DNA of 64,000 nt from Taibaiella sp965229095 (lineage in GTDB: Bacteria > Bacteroidota > Bacteroidia > Chitinophagales > Chitinophagaceae). Location of the stretch: positions 3,782,001-3,846,000 of the forward strand of contig OZ245855.1 in the NCBI GenBank assembly GCA_965229095.1. Direction: 5' to 3'. Made by a program: the position numbers and the translations under genes. This document shows, one piece after another, positions 1 to 8,677 of the stretch. Position 1 is the first letter of the stretch. Each line of letters starts with the position of its first letter. The notes under the pieces are model-generated. The model was not told the DNA's origin, ran no database searches, and worked only from the letters and a program-made list of their open reading frames with translations.

Positions 1-130
1 CCGCCAGGCCAAGGATACCATCACGGCAAAGTTCCACTATATAATCGTGGAGTTCCAGGTAGTTTTTCAGTACCTGGCCCAGGTTGGTATCGTCTTCAAC
101 CAATAAGATTTTTGCTTTTTCAGCTTCCAT
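1..130 (-). CDS. Response regulator, N-terminal fragment (cut by window edge)
   Basis: Only the first 43 codons are present; the gene runs off the left edge. The translation starts MEAEKAKILLVEDD, the beta-1 strand and acidic pocket of a receiver domain, so this is a two-component response regulator that would be phosphorylated by a histidine kinase outside the window. The wording of the first 40 residues (VEDDTNLGQVLKNYLE) is most like OmpR/PhoB-type regulators of Bacteroidota, but the output domain is not visible, so the subfamily is a guess. Confidence 0.75.
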   Translation of the reverse strand, partial: MEAEKAKILLVEDDTNLGQVLKNYLELHDYIVELCRDGILGLA

Positions 131-201
131 ATAGTTTTATTAAAGTGCTCAAATTTAAATACCTACAACAAACGAAGGGGATTATGGTACTGAATGTTTT
201 G

Positions 202-1221
202 TTAAAAACGGGGGCAGTTGTATGCATTTCTGTTCTTGGAACCGGAGCTATAAAGACCCTGGTAGGTAAGCGACAGTTCAAATGCGCCGTTGCCGCGGGT
301 AGCAGAGCTGACCCCTGAAGTGGTAATGTCCATAGAAGCCATAACCTTTATTTTGCTCCATTCAAAGCCGAATACGGGGATAATGGCATCGTTCAACCGG
401 TGGTACACACCCAGCATAAAGACATTGGGCAGGTTCTCCTTGGGGCCTACACTATACGTGAACAGGGTGCCGAAAACGCTTTCGCTGGCGCCTTTCTGGT
501 AAGAATAATATCCCGAAACGTTGGCGATCCAGGAATCGTTCAATTTGAAAAGCATATCCAGGTTGCCGGTAGGACGCATGCCCAGCTTATTTTCCATTTT
601 GTAAAAACTCTCCGAAGGCCTGTTCACATGCAATAAGCCGGCGCCCAGTTTGATATAAACATTCTCGTTGGGGAAAAAAGCATAATTGATGCCCGCGGTG
701 ATATCGGCATAAGACGTTTTCTGGAAAGAATAAGCTTCGCCGTTGGCCGCCTTGGGGTCAAAAGTAAAGCCATCCCACTGGGTATCAAAGGTAAGCTTGG
801 CAAAATCGACGCTTCTTTGTACAAAAGCCAGGCCCAGGCCAAAGGAAAGCATATTGTACTCGCCCAACTGAATATGATAGGCTGCCGATACCTGTGCTTT
901 CATCAGCGACAGGTTACCGTTTCCGGCCTTGTCGTTAAAAAAAGCGGCGCCAAGCCCGAGCCAGTTGGTACTATTGGCATTGCGGAACAATTGAAAATCG
1001 CCATAAGCAGAGATCGTACGGAAAGGCGCCGGGATATTGTTCCATTGGCTGCGGTAATTGACCCCTACCCTGAAATCGCTTTCCGGCATGAGAGCAGTAT
1101 TGGCAGGGCTTAACAAGAGCGGTGCATTATAGTATTGGGAAAAATGCAATCCCTGAGCCTGCAATTTTCCGGTTCCCCAGGCAGCAATGAGTAGAAAAGA
1201 AGAAAGTAAAAATTTTCGCAT
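202..1221 (-). CDS. PorP/SprF family outer-membrane protein
   Basis: A 339-residue protein with a signal peptide (MRKFLLSS... ending LQAQ) followed by the hallmark FSQYYNAPLLLSPANTA of the PorP/SprF family and many alternating beta-strands expected of an outer-membrane barrel. The family is linked to type IX secretion and gliding in Bacteroidota; many genomes carry several copies, often next to a large adhesin, which is absent here. I chose ATG at 1221; a GTG two codons upstream (1227) is also open. It stands alone, downstream of the partial regulator and divergent from the HmuY-like gene. Family is secure; role in secretion of a specific substrate is unknown. Confidence 0.88.
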   Translation of the reverse strand: MRKFLLSSFLLIAAWGTGKLQAQGLHFSQYYNAPLLLSPANTALMPESDFRVGVNYRSQWNNIPAPFRTISAYGDFQLFRNANSTNWLGLGAAFFNDKAGNGNLSLMKAQVSAAYHIQLGEYNMLSFGLGLAFVQRSVDFAKLTFDTQWDGFTFDPKAANGEAYSFQKTSYADITAGINYAFFPNENVYIKLGAGLLHVNRPSESFYKMENKLGMRPTGNLDMLFKLNDSWIANVSGYYSYQKGASESVFGTLFTYSVGPKENLPNVFMLGVYHRLNDAIIPVFGFEWSKIKVMASMDITTSGVSSATRGNGAFELSLTYQGLYSSGSKNRNAYNCPRF

Positions 1222-1438
1222 CCGCACCTGGGTTTTTTGTTCTGGACTCTTGTTTTTTCAAAGGACAGCTAAAGTTACTGCTTTTTTCAACGCTTACAAT
1301 TTTTTTAACGTAAGGCAACGGCTACGTCGAAGCAGGACTCTGCCTGTTGTAAAAGACAGGCTAACTGCAGGATAAGTCAGGGTTTTCCTTACAATTCCAT
1401 GACAATAATCTGGTACGCTTGTCAGAATTTTGCGTACT

Positions 1439-2446
1439 ATGAAAAGAATACTATCCCTTGTTTCTGCTGTTGTTTTTACTGCGATTGTATTTTCTTCCTG
1501 TATGAAGGAGGAAAAACCCCACGCGCTGTCGGCAATACCCGATGGTGGTGAGTTTAAAATCGAGAACAAACAAGTACAGATCGGGGAGGATTATGCTACC
1601 CAGGTCTATTTCAGCCTTAGCAATGGTGTCGTATCCAGCAACAATTTTAAAATGTGGGACATCAGCTTTACCAATGGTTCCGGTGCTCCGGAATTATGGA
1701 TGAATGGCGGGAAGCAGGTATTGATCTATCCTACCGGGAACAAAAATTACACTGCAGTAACTACATTAGGCAATATCGCCGCCACGAGCTGGAAATATGA
1801 CGACCCCTCCGGCCTGCCCGGCAAAAGCGGCTTAGGTATCCTGAGTACAGAGAACCACCTGGGCGAAGTATTGATCGTGGACGATGGCGAAAAAAACTAT
1901 TTTAAATTGCAGGTGCTGGAAATTACACCAACGCAATACAAGCTTAAAATAGGACCGCTGGAATCGGCTACAGGCAACGATCTCACTTTAGACAAAGACG
2001 ACAACTACAATTACGTATTCTATTCCTTTGCCAATGGTATTGTAAAACCAGAACCACCCAAGAAAGATTGGGATTTTGTCTTTACCCGCTACCGTCACAT
2101 ATATTATAAATACAATCCCGATGGTAGCGATTACCTGTACCTGGTCAATGGCGTGCTGACCAATACTTATAAAACAGAAAGCGGCAAAGACAATACGAGG
2201 GGATACGAGTTCTACAATTTCAGCCTGGCTGATGCCGAAAAATATACCTTGCAGCCCAACAAAGACGTGATCGGTTTTGACTGGAAAGTGGTGGACATTA
2301 ACGACGGCAAGTATACCGTATTGCCGAAGGCCGTATATGTGATCAAAGACCAGAACGACGCTTTATGGAAGCTTCATTTTACCGGCTTTTACGATAACCA
2401 GGGCAAAAAAGGAAACCCCAGCTTTGAATACCAGCGGTTAAAATAA
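1439..2446 (+). CDS. HmuY-like lipoprotein (possible heme binding)
   Basis: A 335-residue lipoprotein: the signal peptide ends in the lipobox FSSC (Cys about residue 21) and mature residues begin MKEEK. Two copies of a W-D-[IF]-x-F motif (MWDISFTN near residue 75 and DWDFVFTR near 210) and the overall beta-rich character match the HmuY family, in which a surface lipoprotein scavenges heme for a TonB-dependent receptor. No HmuR-type receptor lies beside it, so heme may not be the ligand. ATG at 1439 is preferred over an upstream in-frame TTG because it gives a clean signal peptide. A strong terminator follows 20 bases after the stop. Confidence 0.75.
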   Translation: MKRILSLVSAVVFTAIVFSSCMKEEKPHALSAIPDGGEFKIENKQVQIGEDYATQVYFSLSNGVVSSNNFKMWDISFTNGSGAPELWMNGGKQVLIYPTGNKNYTAVTTLGNIAATSWKYDDPSGLPGKSGLGILSTENHLGEVLIVDDGEKNYFKLQVLEITPTQYKLKIGPLESATGNDLTLDKDDNYNYVFYSFANGIVKPEPPKKDWDFVFTRYRHIYYKYNPDGSDYLYLVNGVLTNTYKTESGKDNTRGYEFYNFSLADAEKYTLQPNKDVIGFDWKVVDINDGKYTVLPKAVYVIKDQNDALWKLHFTGFYDNQGKKGNPSFEYQRLK

Positions 2447-2464
2447 TGTGATGATTACTAGTGA

Positions 2465-2495
2465 AACCCTTCTTGATCAAAGAAGGGTTTTTTAT
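2465..2495 (+). terminator. Rho-independent terminator of the HmuY-like gene
   Basis: A perfect 10-bp stem (AACCCTTCTT / AAGAAGGGTT) with a 5-base loop is followed by a T-rich run ending in TTTTTTATTTT. It lies just after the stop at 2446. Confidence 0.85.
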
Positions 2496-2508
2496 TTTGT
2501 GCTTTCTT

Positions 2509-2970
2509 ATGACCCGCCTTGTACTCCATACTTTGATCCGCGCCGCTCCGGAGGTTTGCTTTGACCTGTCCCGGGATACAGCGGTACATTTGCAGTCAAC
2601 AGAGCATACCGGTGAACGTGTGTTGGCAGGGCGGCATACCGGCCTGTTTGAATTAGGAGACGAAGTTACCTGGGAGGCCGTGCACCTGGGCATTCGCCAG
2701 AGGCTGAGTACACGCATTACCCGCTTCGAATCACCGGTCTTTTTTGAAGATACGATGCAGCAGGGGGCTTTTAAAAGCATGCGCCACGAACATCATTTTC
2801 TCAAACAAGGTGCGGATACCCTGATGACGGATATTTTCCTTTACGAAGTGCCTTTGGGGCTGCTGGGCCGTTTTTTTGACTGGTTGTACCTTAAAAGATA
2901 TATGACCCGTCTGCTGCAAAAGAGAAACGCCTTTATAAAAGACAGGGCGGAAAAAGGAGATAGACTATAG
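2509..2970 (+). CDS. SRPBCC family protein (START-like fold)
   Basis: A 153-residue soluble protein starting MTRLVLHTLIRAAPEVCFDLSRD, the typical first strand and helix of SRPBCC cell-division-inhibitor-like proteins; later FFEDTMQQGAFKSMRHEHHF and a C-terminal amphipathic helix ending YMTRLLQKRNAFIK also fit. These proteins bind hydrophobic ligands; the specific ligand is unknown. I start at ATG 2509 because the open frame upstream is made of the preceding terminator hairpin and has no family similarity. It is monocistronic as far as can be seen. Confidence 0.72.
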   Translation: MTRLVLHTLIRAAPEVCFDLSRDTAVHLQSTEHTGERVLAGRHTGLFELGDEVTWEAVHLGIRQRLSTRITRFESPVFFEDTMQQGAFKSMRHEHHFLKQGADTLMTDIFLYEVPLGLLGRFFDWLYLKRYMTRLLQKRNAFIKDRAEKGDRL

Positions 2971-3081
2971 GCAAAAGTGGAGTCATTTGCAGGTCTTTAC
3001 CTTCGCGGCTTGGTATGCAATAAATAAATACCCTACTCCCCTATTTTGTCTTGCTGCATGCAATTTCCTGCATGTTTTTGA

Positions 3082-3118
3082 TATTTCTCATAGCGACGCC
3101 GCATCGCAGCGAGAAATA
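3082..3118. repeat. GC-rich intergenic palindrome
   Basis: TATTTCTC at 3082-3089 pairs with GAGAAATA at 3111-3118, with further CGA/TCG pairing inside. The core resembles the palindrome after dnaE (14624-14656). A second imperfect dyad is formed by 3190-3201 and 3240-3250. The 413-base gap 2971-3383 otherwise holds only the tsf promoter; I see no gene in it. Confidence 0.5.
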
Positions 3119-3314
3119 AAACACATTGTAGTCAAACCCTGGAGATGGGGACAGCTTTATAACTTTCGATGCGTAGAAAGAATTTTTCCTCAGCGGCGAT
3201 CAATAAAATATCCACGAAGCGCACCGGGAAACACCTTTCCTGATCGCTGCGAAAAAATAACCGTAGTATAAGACCGCGATAATGCTGATATTAGGCAATT
3301 TCTTATAAAATACT

Positions 3315-3322
3315 TACCTTTG
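3315..3322 (+). promoter_or_regulatory. Predicted -7 box for tsf
   Basis: TACCTTTG matches the Bacteroidota TAnnTTTG consensus, 61 bases before the tsf start. A TTAG sits 20 bases upstream where the -33 TTTG would be; that element is weak. Confidence 0.55.
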
Positions 3323-3383
3323 CGCTCGTTTTTGAATCCTTTGGAACAATATTTTAGTAAATAACTCCATAAATTAATACACA

Positions 3384-4220
3384 ATGAGCGTTACTATATC
3401 TGCTGCAGATGTAAACAAACTGCGCCAAATTACCGGCGCTGGTATGATGGATTGCCGCAAAGCTTTGGCTGAAAGCGATGGCGATTTTGAAAAAGCGATC
3501 GATTACCTGCGCCTGAAAGGCCAGAAAGTTGCTGCCAACCGCAGCGACCGCGATGCTAAAGAAGGTGTGGCTGTAGCTAAGGCTAATCCCGATGGTAACT
3601 ACGGTATCATCATCCAGCTTTCTGCCGAAACAGATTTCGTATCTAAAAACCAGGAGTTTGTTGACTTCGCCAATGATATTGCCGAAGCGGCCCTGCACAA
3701 TATGCCTAACGATATCGAAGCCCTGAAAGCTTTGGCATTGGGCGGCGCTACCATCAACGATAAATTGCTGGAAATGGTAGCTAAAATCGGTGAAAAAATC
3801 GATATCGTTCGTTACGAGCAGGTAAATGCTGATGCAGTAGTACCTTACATCCACGGCAACTACCGTATCGGTGTGCTGGTTGGCCTCAACAAGCCTGAAA
3901 GCGAAAAAATAATTGCTGCAGGTCGCGACGTAGCCATGCAGATCGCTGCTATGAACCCACTGGGCGTAGATGCAGACAGCATCGCTCCTGAAGTGATCGA
4001 GCGCGAAAAAGCCATTGCTATCGAGCAGATCGTTGCCGAAGGCAAACCAGCCGACATGGCCGAGAAGATCGCTGCCGGTAAAATGAACAAATTCTTTAAA
4101 GACAATACCCTGCTGAACCAGCCTTTCGTAAAGGATAACGCAGTATCTGTAGCCGATTACCTGAAAGGTATCGAAAGCGGATTGACCGTTACCACTTTCC
4201 GTCGTGCCAGCATCGGATAA
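3384..4220 (+). CDS. tsf: Translation elongation factor Ts
   Basis: A 278-residue EF-Ts, the guanine-nucleotide exchange factor that recycles EF-Tu. The N-terminal UBA-like helix bundle is clear (TGAGMMDCRKAL... FEKAIDYLR), followed by the family signature ETDFVSKNQEF and the dimerisation-type C-terminal region ending in ADYLKGIESGLTVTTFRR. Length is normal. Usually tsf follows rpsB; here the upstream gene is an unrelated SRPBCC protein and a promoter box lies directly upstream, so it is transcribed alone. A terminator follows. Confidence 0.97.
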   Translation: MSVTISAADVNKLRQITGAGMMDCRKALAESDGDFEKAIDYLRLKGQKVAANRSDRDAKEGVAVAKANPDGNYGIIIQLSAETDFVSKNQEFVDFANDIAEAALHNMPNDIEALKALALGGATINDKLLEMVAKIGEKIDIVRYEQVNADAVVPYIHGNYRIGVLVGLNKPESEKIIAAGRDVAMQIAAMNPLGVDADSIAPEVIEREKAIAIEQIVAEGKPADMAEKIAAGKMNKFFKDNTLLNQPFVKDNAVSVADYLKGIESGLTVTTFRRASIG

Positions 4221-4240
4221 TAAAGCAATTTTTTCCTGGA

Positions 4241-4272
4241 AAATCCCGCTATTCAAAGGCGGGATTTTTTTT
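4241..4272 (+). terminator. Terminator of tsf
   Basis: AAATCCCGC pairs with GCGGGATTT around a short loop and is followed by a run of eight Ts, 20 bases after the tsf stop. Confidence 0.85.
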
Positions 4273-4360
4273 AGCGTAATTTTGCCGCAGCAAAGCGTCC
4301 CGGGAAAATGGAAATCGACCTGAATGGCGTCATTGTTGTAACTAAAATAATTATTGCATT

Positions 4361-4597
4361 ATGAGTTTTGATCAGGGCAACAGAACAAAGAAATCCTTCA
4401 ACAGCATAAGGGGCGTCATGGGCATGTCCATGGGCGTTATCTATATTGTGATTGCCTGCTGCGTGGTTTATTTTGAGAAAATACACCAGATCCATATCGG
4501 TGAGACCTTTTCCTATATCGTTGCCGGGCTGATGGCCGGTTATGGCATCTTCAGGATATACCGGGGCTTTAAGCAAATGAAGGGCGAAGGTTATTAA
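4361..4597 (+). CDS. Small two-helix membrane protein, unknown function
   Basis: A 78-residue protein with a basic N-terminus (about 20 residues) and two hydrophobic helices, GMSMGVIYIVIACCVVYF (about 19-38) and FSYIVAGLMAGYGIFRIY (about 50-67), ending in a basic tail. Such short proteins are common conserved hypotheticals in this phylum. It is 84 bases before ybeY on the same strand and may be co-transcribed with it. Function is unknown; integral inner-membrane location is predicted. Confidence 0.7.
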   Translation: MSFDQGNRTKKSFNSIRGVMGMSMGVIYIVIACCVVYFEKIHQIHIGETFSYIVAGLMAGYGIFRIYRGFKQMKGEGY

Positions 4598-4680
4598 TAC
4601 CATCGTTCCAGCACAGGTAAATGCTGTGTCCGTGCATGATAGCAGTATTTTCCGTGCACGGGTTTTTAAATCTTTCCAAT

Positions 4681-5118
4681 ATGGCAATTCATTATTACGA
4701 AGTGGATATTGCTTCCCGCCTCAAAGGTAAAAGGCAATTATCGGCTTTCCTGGGTAACCTGGTAAAGGAATACCTGCCGGTAAAAAAAACAGACCTCAGT
4801 TATATATTCTGTAACGATGATTACCTGCTGGAGAAAAACCGGGAGTTCCTTAACCACGATACCTTAACCGATATCATTACTTTTGACCTTTCCGAAAACG
4901 AAACGGAGCTGGCCGGCGAAATATACATCAGTGTGGACCGCGTGCGGGAAAATGCCGAAAAATTTTCCATGCCTTACAACACAGAGTTGCACCGGGTTAT
5001 TTTCCACGGAGCATTGCACCTGTGCGGTTTTAAAGACAAAAAGAAAGAAGATAAAGCGATGATGACGCAGATGGAAAATACCTGTCTGCAAAAATACTTT
5101 GAGCTTAATGAAATTTGA
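4681..5118 (+). CDS. ybeY: Endoribonuclease YbeY (rRNA maturation)
   Basis: A 145-residue YbeY, the metal-dependent RNase used in 16S rRNA 3'-end maturation and ribosome quality control. The DIITFDLSE strand and the metal motif HGALHLCGF (His109, His113) are present; the third ligand, His in E. coli YbeY, is Asp119 here (GFKD), which I recall as common in Bacteroidota. ATG 4681 gives the normal N-terminus; the open frame upstream adds 20 residues without family similarity. The next gene starts inside its last codons, so the two form an operon. Confidence 0.92.
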   Translation: MAIHYYEVDIASRLKGKRQLSAFLGNLVKEYLPVKKTDLSYIFCNDDYLLEKNREFLNHDTLTDIITFDLSENETELAGEIYISVDRVRENAEKFSMPYNTELHRVIFHGALHLCGFKDKKKEDKAMMTQMENTCLQKYFELNEI

Positions 5119-5824
5119 GATTATATACGAAGACGATGATATTGTAGCGTTGAATAAGCCCAGCGGATTGCTGAGTATTCCTGACCGCTACAATGATACC
5201 ATACCCTGTCTCTATCACGAAGTGGCCAAAGCCTACGACAAGCTGTTTGTCGTACACCGGCTCGATAAAGATACCAGCGGCCTTATTGTATTTGCCAAAA
5301 ACGAAGAAAGCCATAAATACATGTCCCAGCTTTTTGAAGGCAGGGATATAGAAAAGTATTACCTGGCTATCGTGAACGGCAAACCCTTCAAGACCTCCGG
5401 AAGCATTGTTGCACCAATAGCAGAGCACCCTACCTGGAAAGGGAGGATGAGCATACAGAAAAAAGGCAGGTTTGCCCATACCGATTATGAAGTGCTGGAA
5501 TCGTGGAGTAGCTTTTCCCTGTTGAAGCTGCGGATCTTTACCGGCCGTACGCACCAGATCCGGGTACACTTGCAGCACCTGGGCACACCGGTAGTGGGCG
5601 ACCCTTTTTATGGCAATGGTGGTACCTTGCTGCTTTCTTCTTTCAAAAAGAAATTCAAGCTTGCGGAGAGCGAAGAAGAAGAGCGGCCTTTGCTGAGCCG
5701 CCTGGGTCTGCATGCCTCCGAGCTGGTGTTTACCGATGCCAAAGGCGTAAAGAAGAGCATAACAGCACCGTTGCCCAAAGATATGAGTGTTACCCTCAAG
5801 CAACTGGCCAAATGGGCCAAATAA
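5108..5824 (+). CDS. RluA-family RNA pseudouridine synthase
   Basis: A 238-residue RluA-type enzyme that converts uridine to pseudouridine in RNA. The catalytic motif HRLDKDTSG is at residues 50-58 (Asp53 nucleophile), followed by the GRTHQIRVHLQHLG motif and PVVGDPFYG. There is no S4 domain in front, so it resembles RluA/RluE-type short enzymes; the exact target cannot be told. ATG at 5108 overlaps the end of ybeY by 11 bases, indicating translational coupling. A strong terminator follows directly. Confidence 0.92.
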   Translation: MKFEIIYEDDDIVALNKPSGLLSIPDRYNDTIPCLYHEVAKAYDKLFVVHRLDKDTSGLIVFAKNEESHKYMSQLFEGRDIEKYYLAIVNGKPFKTSGSIVAPIAEHPTWKGRMSIQKKGRFAHTDYEVLESWSSFSLLKLRIFTGRTHQIRVHLQHLGTPVVGDPFYGNGGTLLLSSFKKKFKLAESEEEERPLLSRLGLHASELVFTDAKGVKKSITAPLPKDMSVTLKQLAKWAK

Positions 5825-5826
5825 GA

Positions 5827-5865
5827 AAGACCGGGAGCTGTTATGCGATCCCGGTCTTTTTTTAT
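5827..5865 (+). terminator. Terminator of the ybeY operon
   Basis: AAGACCGGGA pairs with TCCCGGTCTT across a 12-base loop and is followed by TTTTTTTAT; it may also serve the convergent DsbA-like gene. Confidence 0.85.
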
Positions 5866-5888
5866 TTCAGCAGACATGCCCTGCCGGC

Positions 5889-6542
5889 TTAGTTATCGGC
5901 TACCGACAGTTCGGCCAATATCCTTTCCAGCCTTTCCTTTACGGTATCGTAATCGGTATAACCTTTGGCCACCAGGTAAAATTTATTGCCTGAAGCTTGC
6001 AGCAACAATTGCGGGAAACTGGTTACCTGCAATTGCTTTACTAAGGCAAAATCATAGTGAGCTTTCTCTTTGAATTTTTCGCTGTGCAGATCATGGTAAA
6101 AAGTTTCGGCATCGATGCCATACTTCGGTAGCAAATGCCGGTAGGCCTCATCATCGGTAAGGTCGCGGCCTTCGAAATGTAAGGCATGCTGTATATCCGA
6201 TGCAAAAGAAACGGCAAGCTCGGGGTGGTATTCCTTGACGATACTCATAGCGATGGCTGGCTTCTCGGAATCGGGGAACCAGTCGCTTTTGTCGGGATTG
6301 AAGATATGCCAGAGATAATCTTCTCCGAACCGGATGCCGGTATATTCCTCTACCGTTTTATACGCTTTGCTGATATAGCCCGCCGTAACGCCAATAGGCT
6401 GGGGCGTTTCCGGCAATACCATGCCGCCGCTTAACACTTCGGTAACCAGCTTGTCTTTAAAATGGGCTTCTATTTGCTTCATCACCGGGCTGAAACCATA
6501 GCACCAGCCGCAATAGGCATCGTAACAATAAATAAGGGTCAT
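5889..6542 (-). CDS. DsbA-family thioredoxin-fold protein (FrnE-like)
   Basis: A 217-residue protein beginning MTLIYCYDAYCGWCYGF, with a CGWC redox motif at Cys11-Cys14 at the end of the first strand, a long helical insertion and the cis-proline strand TSFPQLLL near residue 178. This is the DSBA-like thioredoxin fold of the FrnE/2-hydroxychromene isomerase group. There is no signal peptide, so it acts in the cytoplasm, probably as a disulfide oxidoreductase; the substrate is unknown. I use ATG 6542; the open frame extends 56 residues further but the extra part is low-complexity and lies across the promoter box at 6564-6571. Confidence 0.85.
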   Translation of the reverse strand: MTLIYCYDAYCGWCYGFSPVMKQIEAHFKDKLVTEVLSGGMVLPETPQPIGVTAGYISKAYKTVEEYTGIRFGEDYLWHIFNPDKSDWFPDSEKPAIAMSIVKEYHPELAVSFASDIQHALHFEGRDLTDDEAYRHLLPKYGIDAETFYHDLHSEKFKEKAHYDFALVKQLQVTSFPQLLLQASGNKFYLVAKGYTDYDTVKERLERILAELSVADN

Positions 6543-6563
6543 TTTCTTTTGGAGGATTGACTG

Positions 6564-6571
6564 CAAAAGTA
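6564..6571 (-). promoter_or_regulatory. Predicted -7 box for the DsbA-like gene
   Basis: Reading the minus strand this is TACTTTTG (TAnnTTTG consensus), 21 bases upstream of the chosen ATG, which supports that start over the longer frame. Confidence 0.5.
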
Positions 6572-6830
6572 AGAAACCCGTTTTGTAGTTAAGAGAGAAT
6601 AATATTTTCAGATATATGCCATAAACTCCTGATGGACAAAGCCACATTTGTATTCCTTTGAAAAAAAATTTTTTCTCATTTGAAAAACAAGTTGTAAACT
6701 TGCAGAGCATTGCCGCTAATATTCCATCCTTTTAGCTGGTGAGCGTTAAATTTTCCGCTTACTGTTTCCCCACAAAAGAATAAGCTAAGCCCCAGATTTT
6801 TCACAAAACACTATTGTATCATAATCACAA

Positions 6831-6838
6831 TATTTTTG
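6831..6838 (+). promoter_or_regulatory. Predicted -7 box for rho
   Basis: TATTTTTG matches TAnnTTTG 47 bases before the rho ATG. No clear -33 element is visible. The 343-base gap 6543-6885 holds only this and the divergent promoter. Confidence 0.45.
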
Positions 6839-6885
6839 GATCATAGTTTCCATCCCACACTAAAGATTTAGTAAATCCCAATTGA

Positions 6886-8604
6886 ATGGCTTACGACATT
6901 TTGCAACTGAACGACATGCTCGTTCCTGAATTACTGGATATTGCCGAAACGCTTGGCGTTGCCGATGCAAAGAAAATCGGGAAACAGGATCTGGTATATC
7001 GTATCCTGGACAAGCAGGCGCTGAAAGCTTCGGAAGGCGCCCCGGCCGAAGAACCTAAGAAAAAGAGAGGACGCAAACCCAAAGAGCAGGAGGAAAAACC
7101 TGCCGTTGTTGAAGAGAAAGCGCCGGAAGCAGTGGCGCCTCCCGCCGAAGAAGCAGCGAAGGAAAGCAAGCCGGTAAAAGCCCGCAGGGAAAGAAAACCG
7201 GTAACCCACCGTCAGGAAAGAAACACCCAGGCTTTTGAAGCAAAAGAGGAAAAAGAAACAAAAGAAGTACCACCCGATGCCACCTATTTTGACGATGAGG
7301 AAGAAACAGAAGTGGCCCCTATTATAAAAGCAGAAGAAGCGGAAACGGAAGAGCAGCCACAACAGCCGGAAGTAGTCATAGAAGAAAAGAAAGAGCAGCC
7401 CGCCGAATTTCTGAAAGAGCAACAGCAAAACCGGCAACAACGCGATAATCGCCACCAGAAAGCCCAGGAGTCGCACTTTAATATCGAGTTTGATGGTATT
7501 ATCCCCGGCGAAGGTGTACTGGAAATGATGCCCGACGGCTATGGCTTTCTCCGCAGCAGCGACTACAACTACCTCAGTTCCCCCGATGATATTTATGTTT
7601 CCCCTTCACAGATCAAACTGTTTGGACTAAAAACCGGCGATACCGTTACCGGTAATGTACGTCCTCCCAAAGAAGGTGAAAAATACTTCGCTCTTCTCAA
7701 AGTAGAAACCATTAACGGACGTTTGCCCGAAGAAATACGCGACCGCGTTCCGTTCGACTACCTTACCCCGCTTTTCCCCAACGAAAAGCTTAACCTCAAT
7801 ACCACTGCCAGCAATTTAAGTACCCGTATCATGGACCTGTTCACGCCGATAGGTAAAGGACAGCGTGGCCTTATCGTAGCCCAGCCCAAGACCGGTAAAA
7901 CGATGTTGCTGAAAGAAGTGGCCAATGCGATTGCAGCCAACCACCCCGAATGTTACCTGATGATCGTGCTGATTGATGAACGCCCCGAAGAGGTGACCGA
8001 TATGCAGCGTAGCGTAAATGCGGAAGTAATTGCATCTACCTTCGACGAACCGGCAGATAAGCACGTGAAAGTATCGCAGATCGCGTTACAGAAAGCAAAA
8101 CGCCTGGTAGAAGTAGGTCACGATGTGGTGATCCTCCTCGATTCCATTACCCGCCTGGCGCGTGCGCACAATACCGTTGCGCCTGCAAGCGGTAAAGTGT
8201 TGAGCGGTGGTGTGGAAGCCAATGCCATGCAGAAACCCAAACAATTCTTTGGCGCTGCGCGTAAGATCGAAAACGGCGGTTCGCTTACGATCCTGGCTAC
8301 TGCCCTTATCGATACCGGCTCCCGTATGGACGAGGTGATTTTTGAAGAATTTAAAGGTACCGGTAATATGGAACTGCAACTGGACCGCAAGCTGGCCAAC
8401 AAGCGCATTTTCCCCGCTATCGATATTACTTCTTCTTCTACCCGCCGCGACGACCTGCTGCTGGATAAAGAAACCCTGGGTAAAATGTGGATACTCCGCA
8501 ACCACATCGGCGGCATGAATACCGATGAAGCGATGAATTTCCTGACCCAGCAAATGAAAGGCACCAAGAGCAATGAAGAGTTCCTGGCAACAATGAATAA
8601 ATAA
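6886..8604 (+). CDS. rho: Transcription termination factor Rho
   Basis: A 572-residue Rho helicase. Residues 1-40 form the N-terminal helical domain; about 45-200 are a Glu/Lys/Gln-rich low-complexity insertion seen in Bacteroidota Rho; about 203-285 are the cold-shock RNA-binding fold (DGYGFLRSSDYNY); then comes the hexameric ATPase core with Walker A QPKTGKT (333-339), Walker B region VVILLDSITRLARA and the Q/R-loop region GSLTILATALIDTGSRMDEVIFEEFKG (split here by function, continuous in the protein). Rho would load on nascent RNA and terminate transcription. Terminator directly downstream. Confidence 0.97.
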   Translation: MAYDILQLNDMLVPELLDIAETLGVADAKKIGKQDLVYRILDKQALKASEGAPAEEPKKKRGRKPKEQEEKPAVVEEKAPEAVAPPAEEAAKESKPVKARRERKPVTHRQERNTQAFEAKEEKETKEVPPDATYFDDEEETEVAPIIKAEEAETEEQPQQPEVVIEEKKEQPAEFLKEQQQNRQQRDNRHQKAQESHFNIEFDGIIPGEGVLEMMPDGYGFLRSSDYNYLSSPDDIYVSPSQIKLFGLKTGDTVTGNVRPPKEGEKYFALLKVETINGRLPEEIRDRVPFDYLTPLFPNEKLNLNTTASNLSTRIMDLFTPIGKGQRGLIVAQPKTGKTMLLKEVANAIAANHPECYLMIVLIDERPEEVTDMQRSVNAEVIASTFDEPADKHVKVSQIALQKAKRLVEVGHDVVILLDSITRLARAHNTVAPASGKVLSGGVEANAMQKPKQFFGAARKIENGGSLTILATALIDTGSRMDEVIFEEFKGTGNMELQLDRKLANKRIFPAIDITSSSTRRDDLLLDKETLGKMWILRNHIGGMNTDEAMNFLTQQMKGTKSNEEFLATMNK

Positions 8605-8624
8605 CCTGTTATATCATTTTATAG

Positions 8625-8657
8625 AAAGCCCCGATGCATCTCGCATCGGGGCTTTTC
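8625..8657. terminator. Bidirectional terminator between rho and the M48 gene
   Basis: AAAGCCCCGATGC and GCATCGGGGCTTT form a perfect 13-bp stem with a 5-base loop, T-rich on the plus side and placed between convergent genes. Confidence 0.88.
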
Positions 8658-8677
8658 TTTGCCGTTGTAGCTTGTTA

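Noticed and set aside
2461..2508. GTG start for the SRPBCC gene
   Set aside because: The added codons are the terminator stem of the preceding gene.
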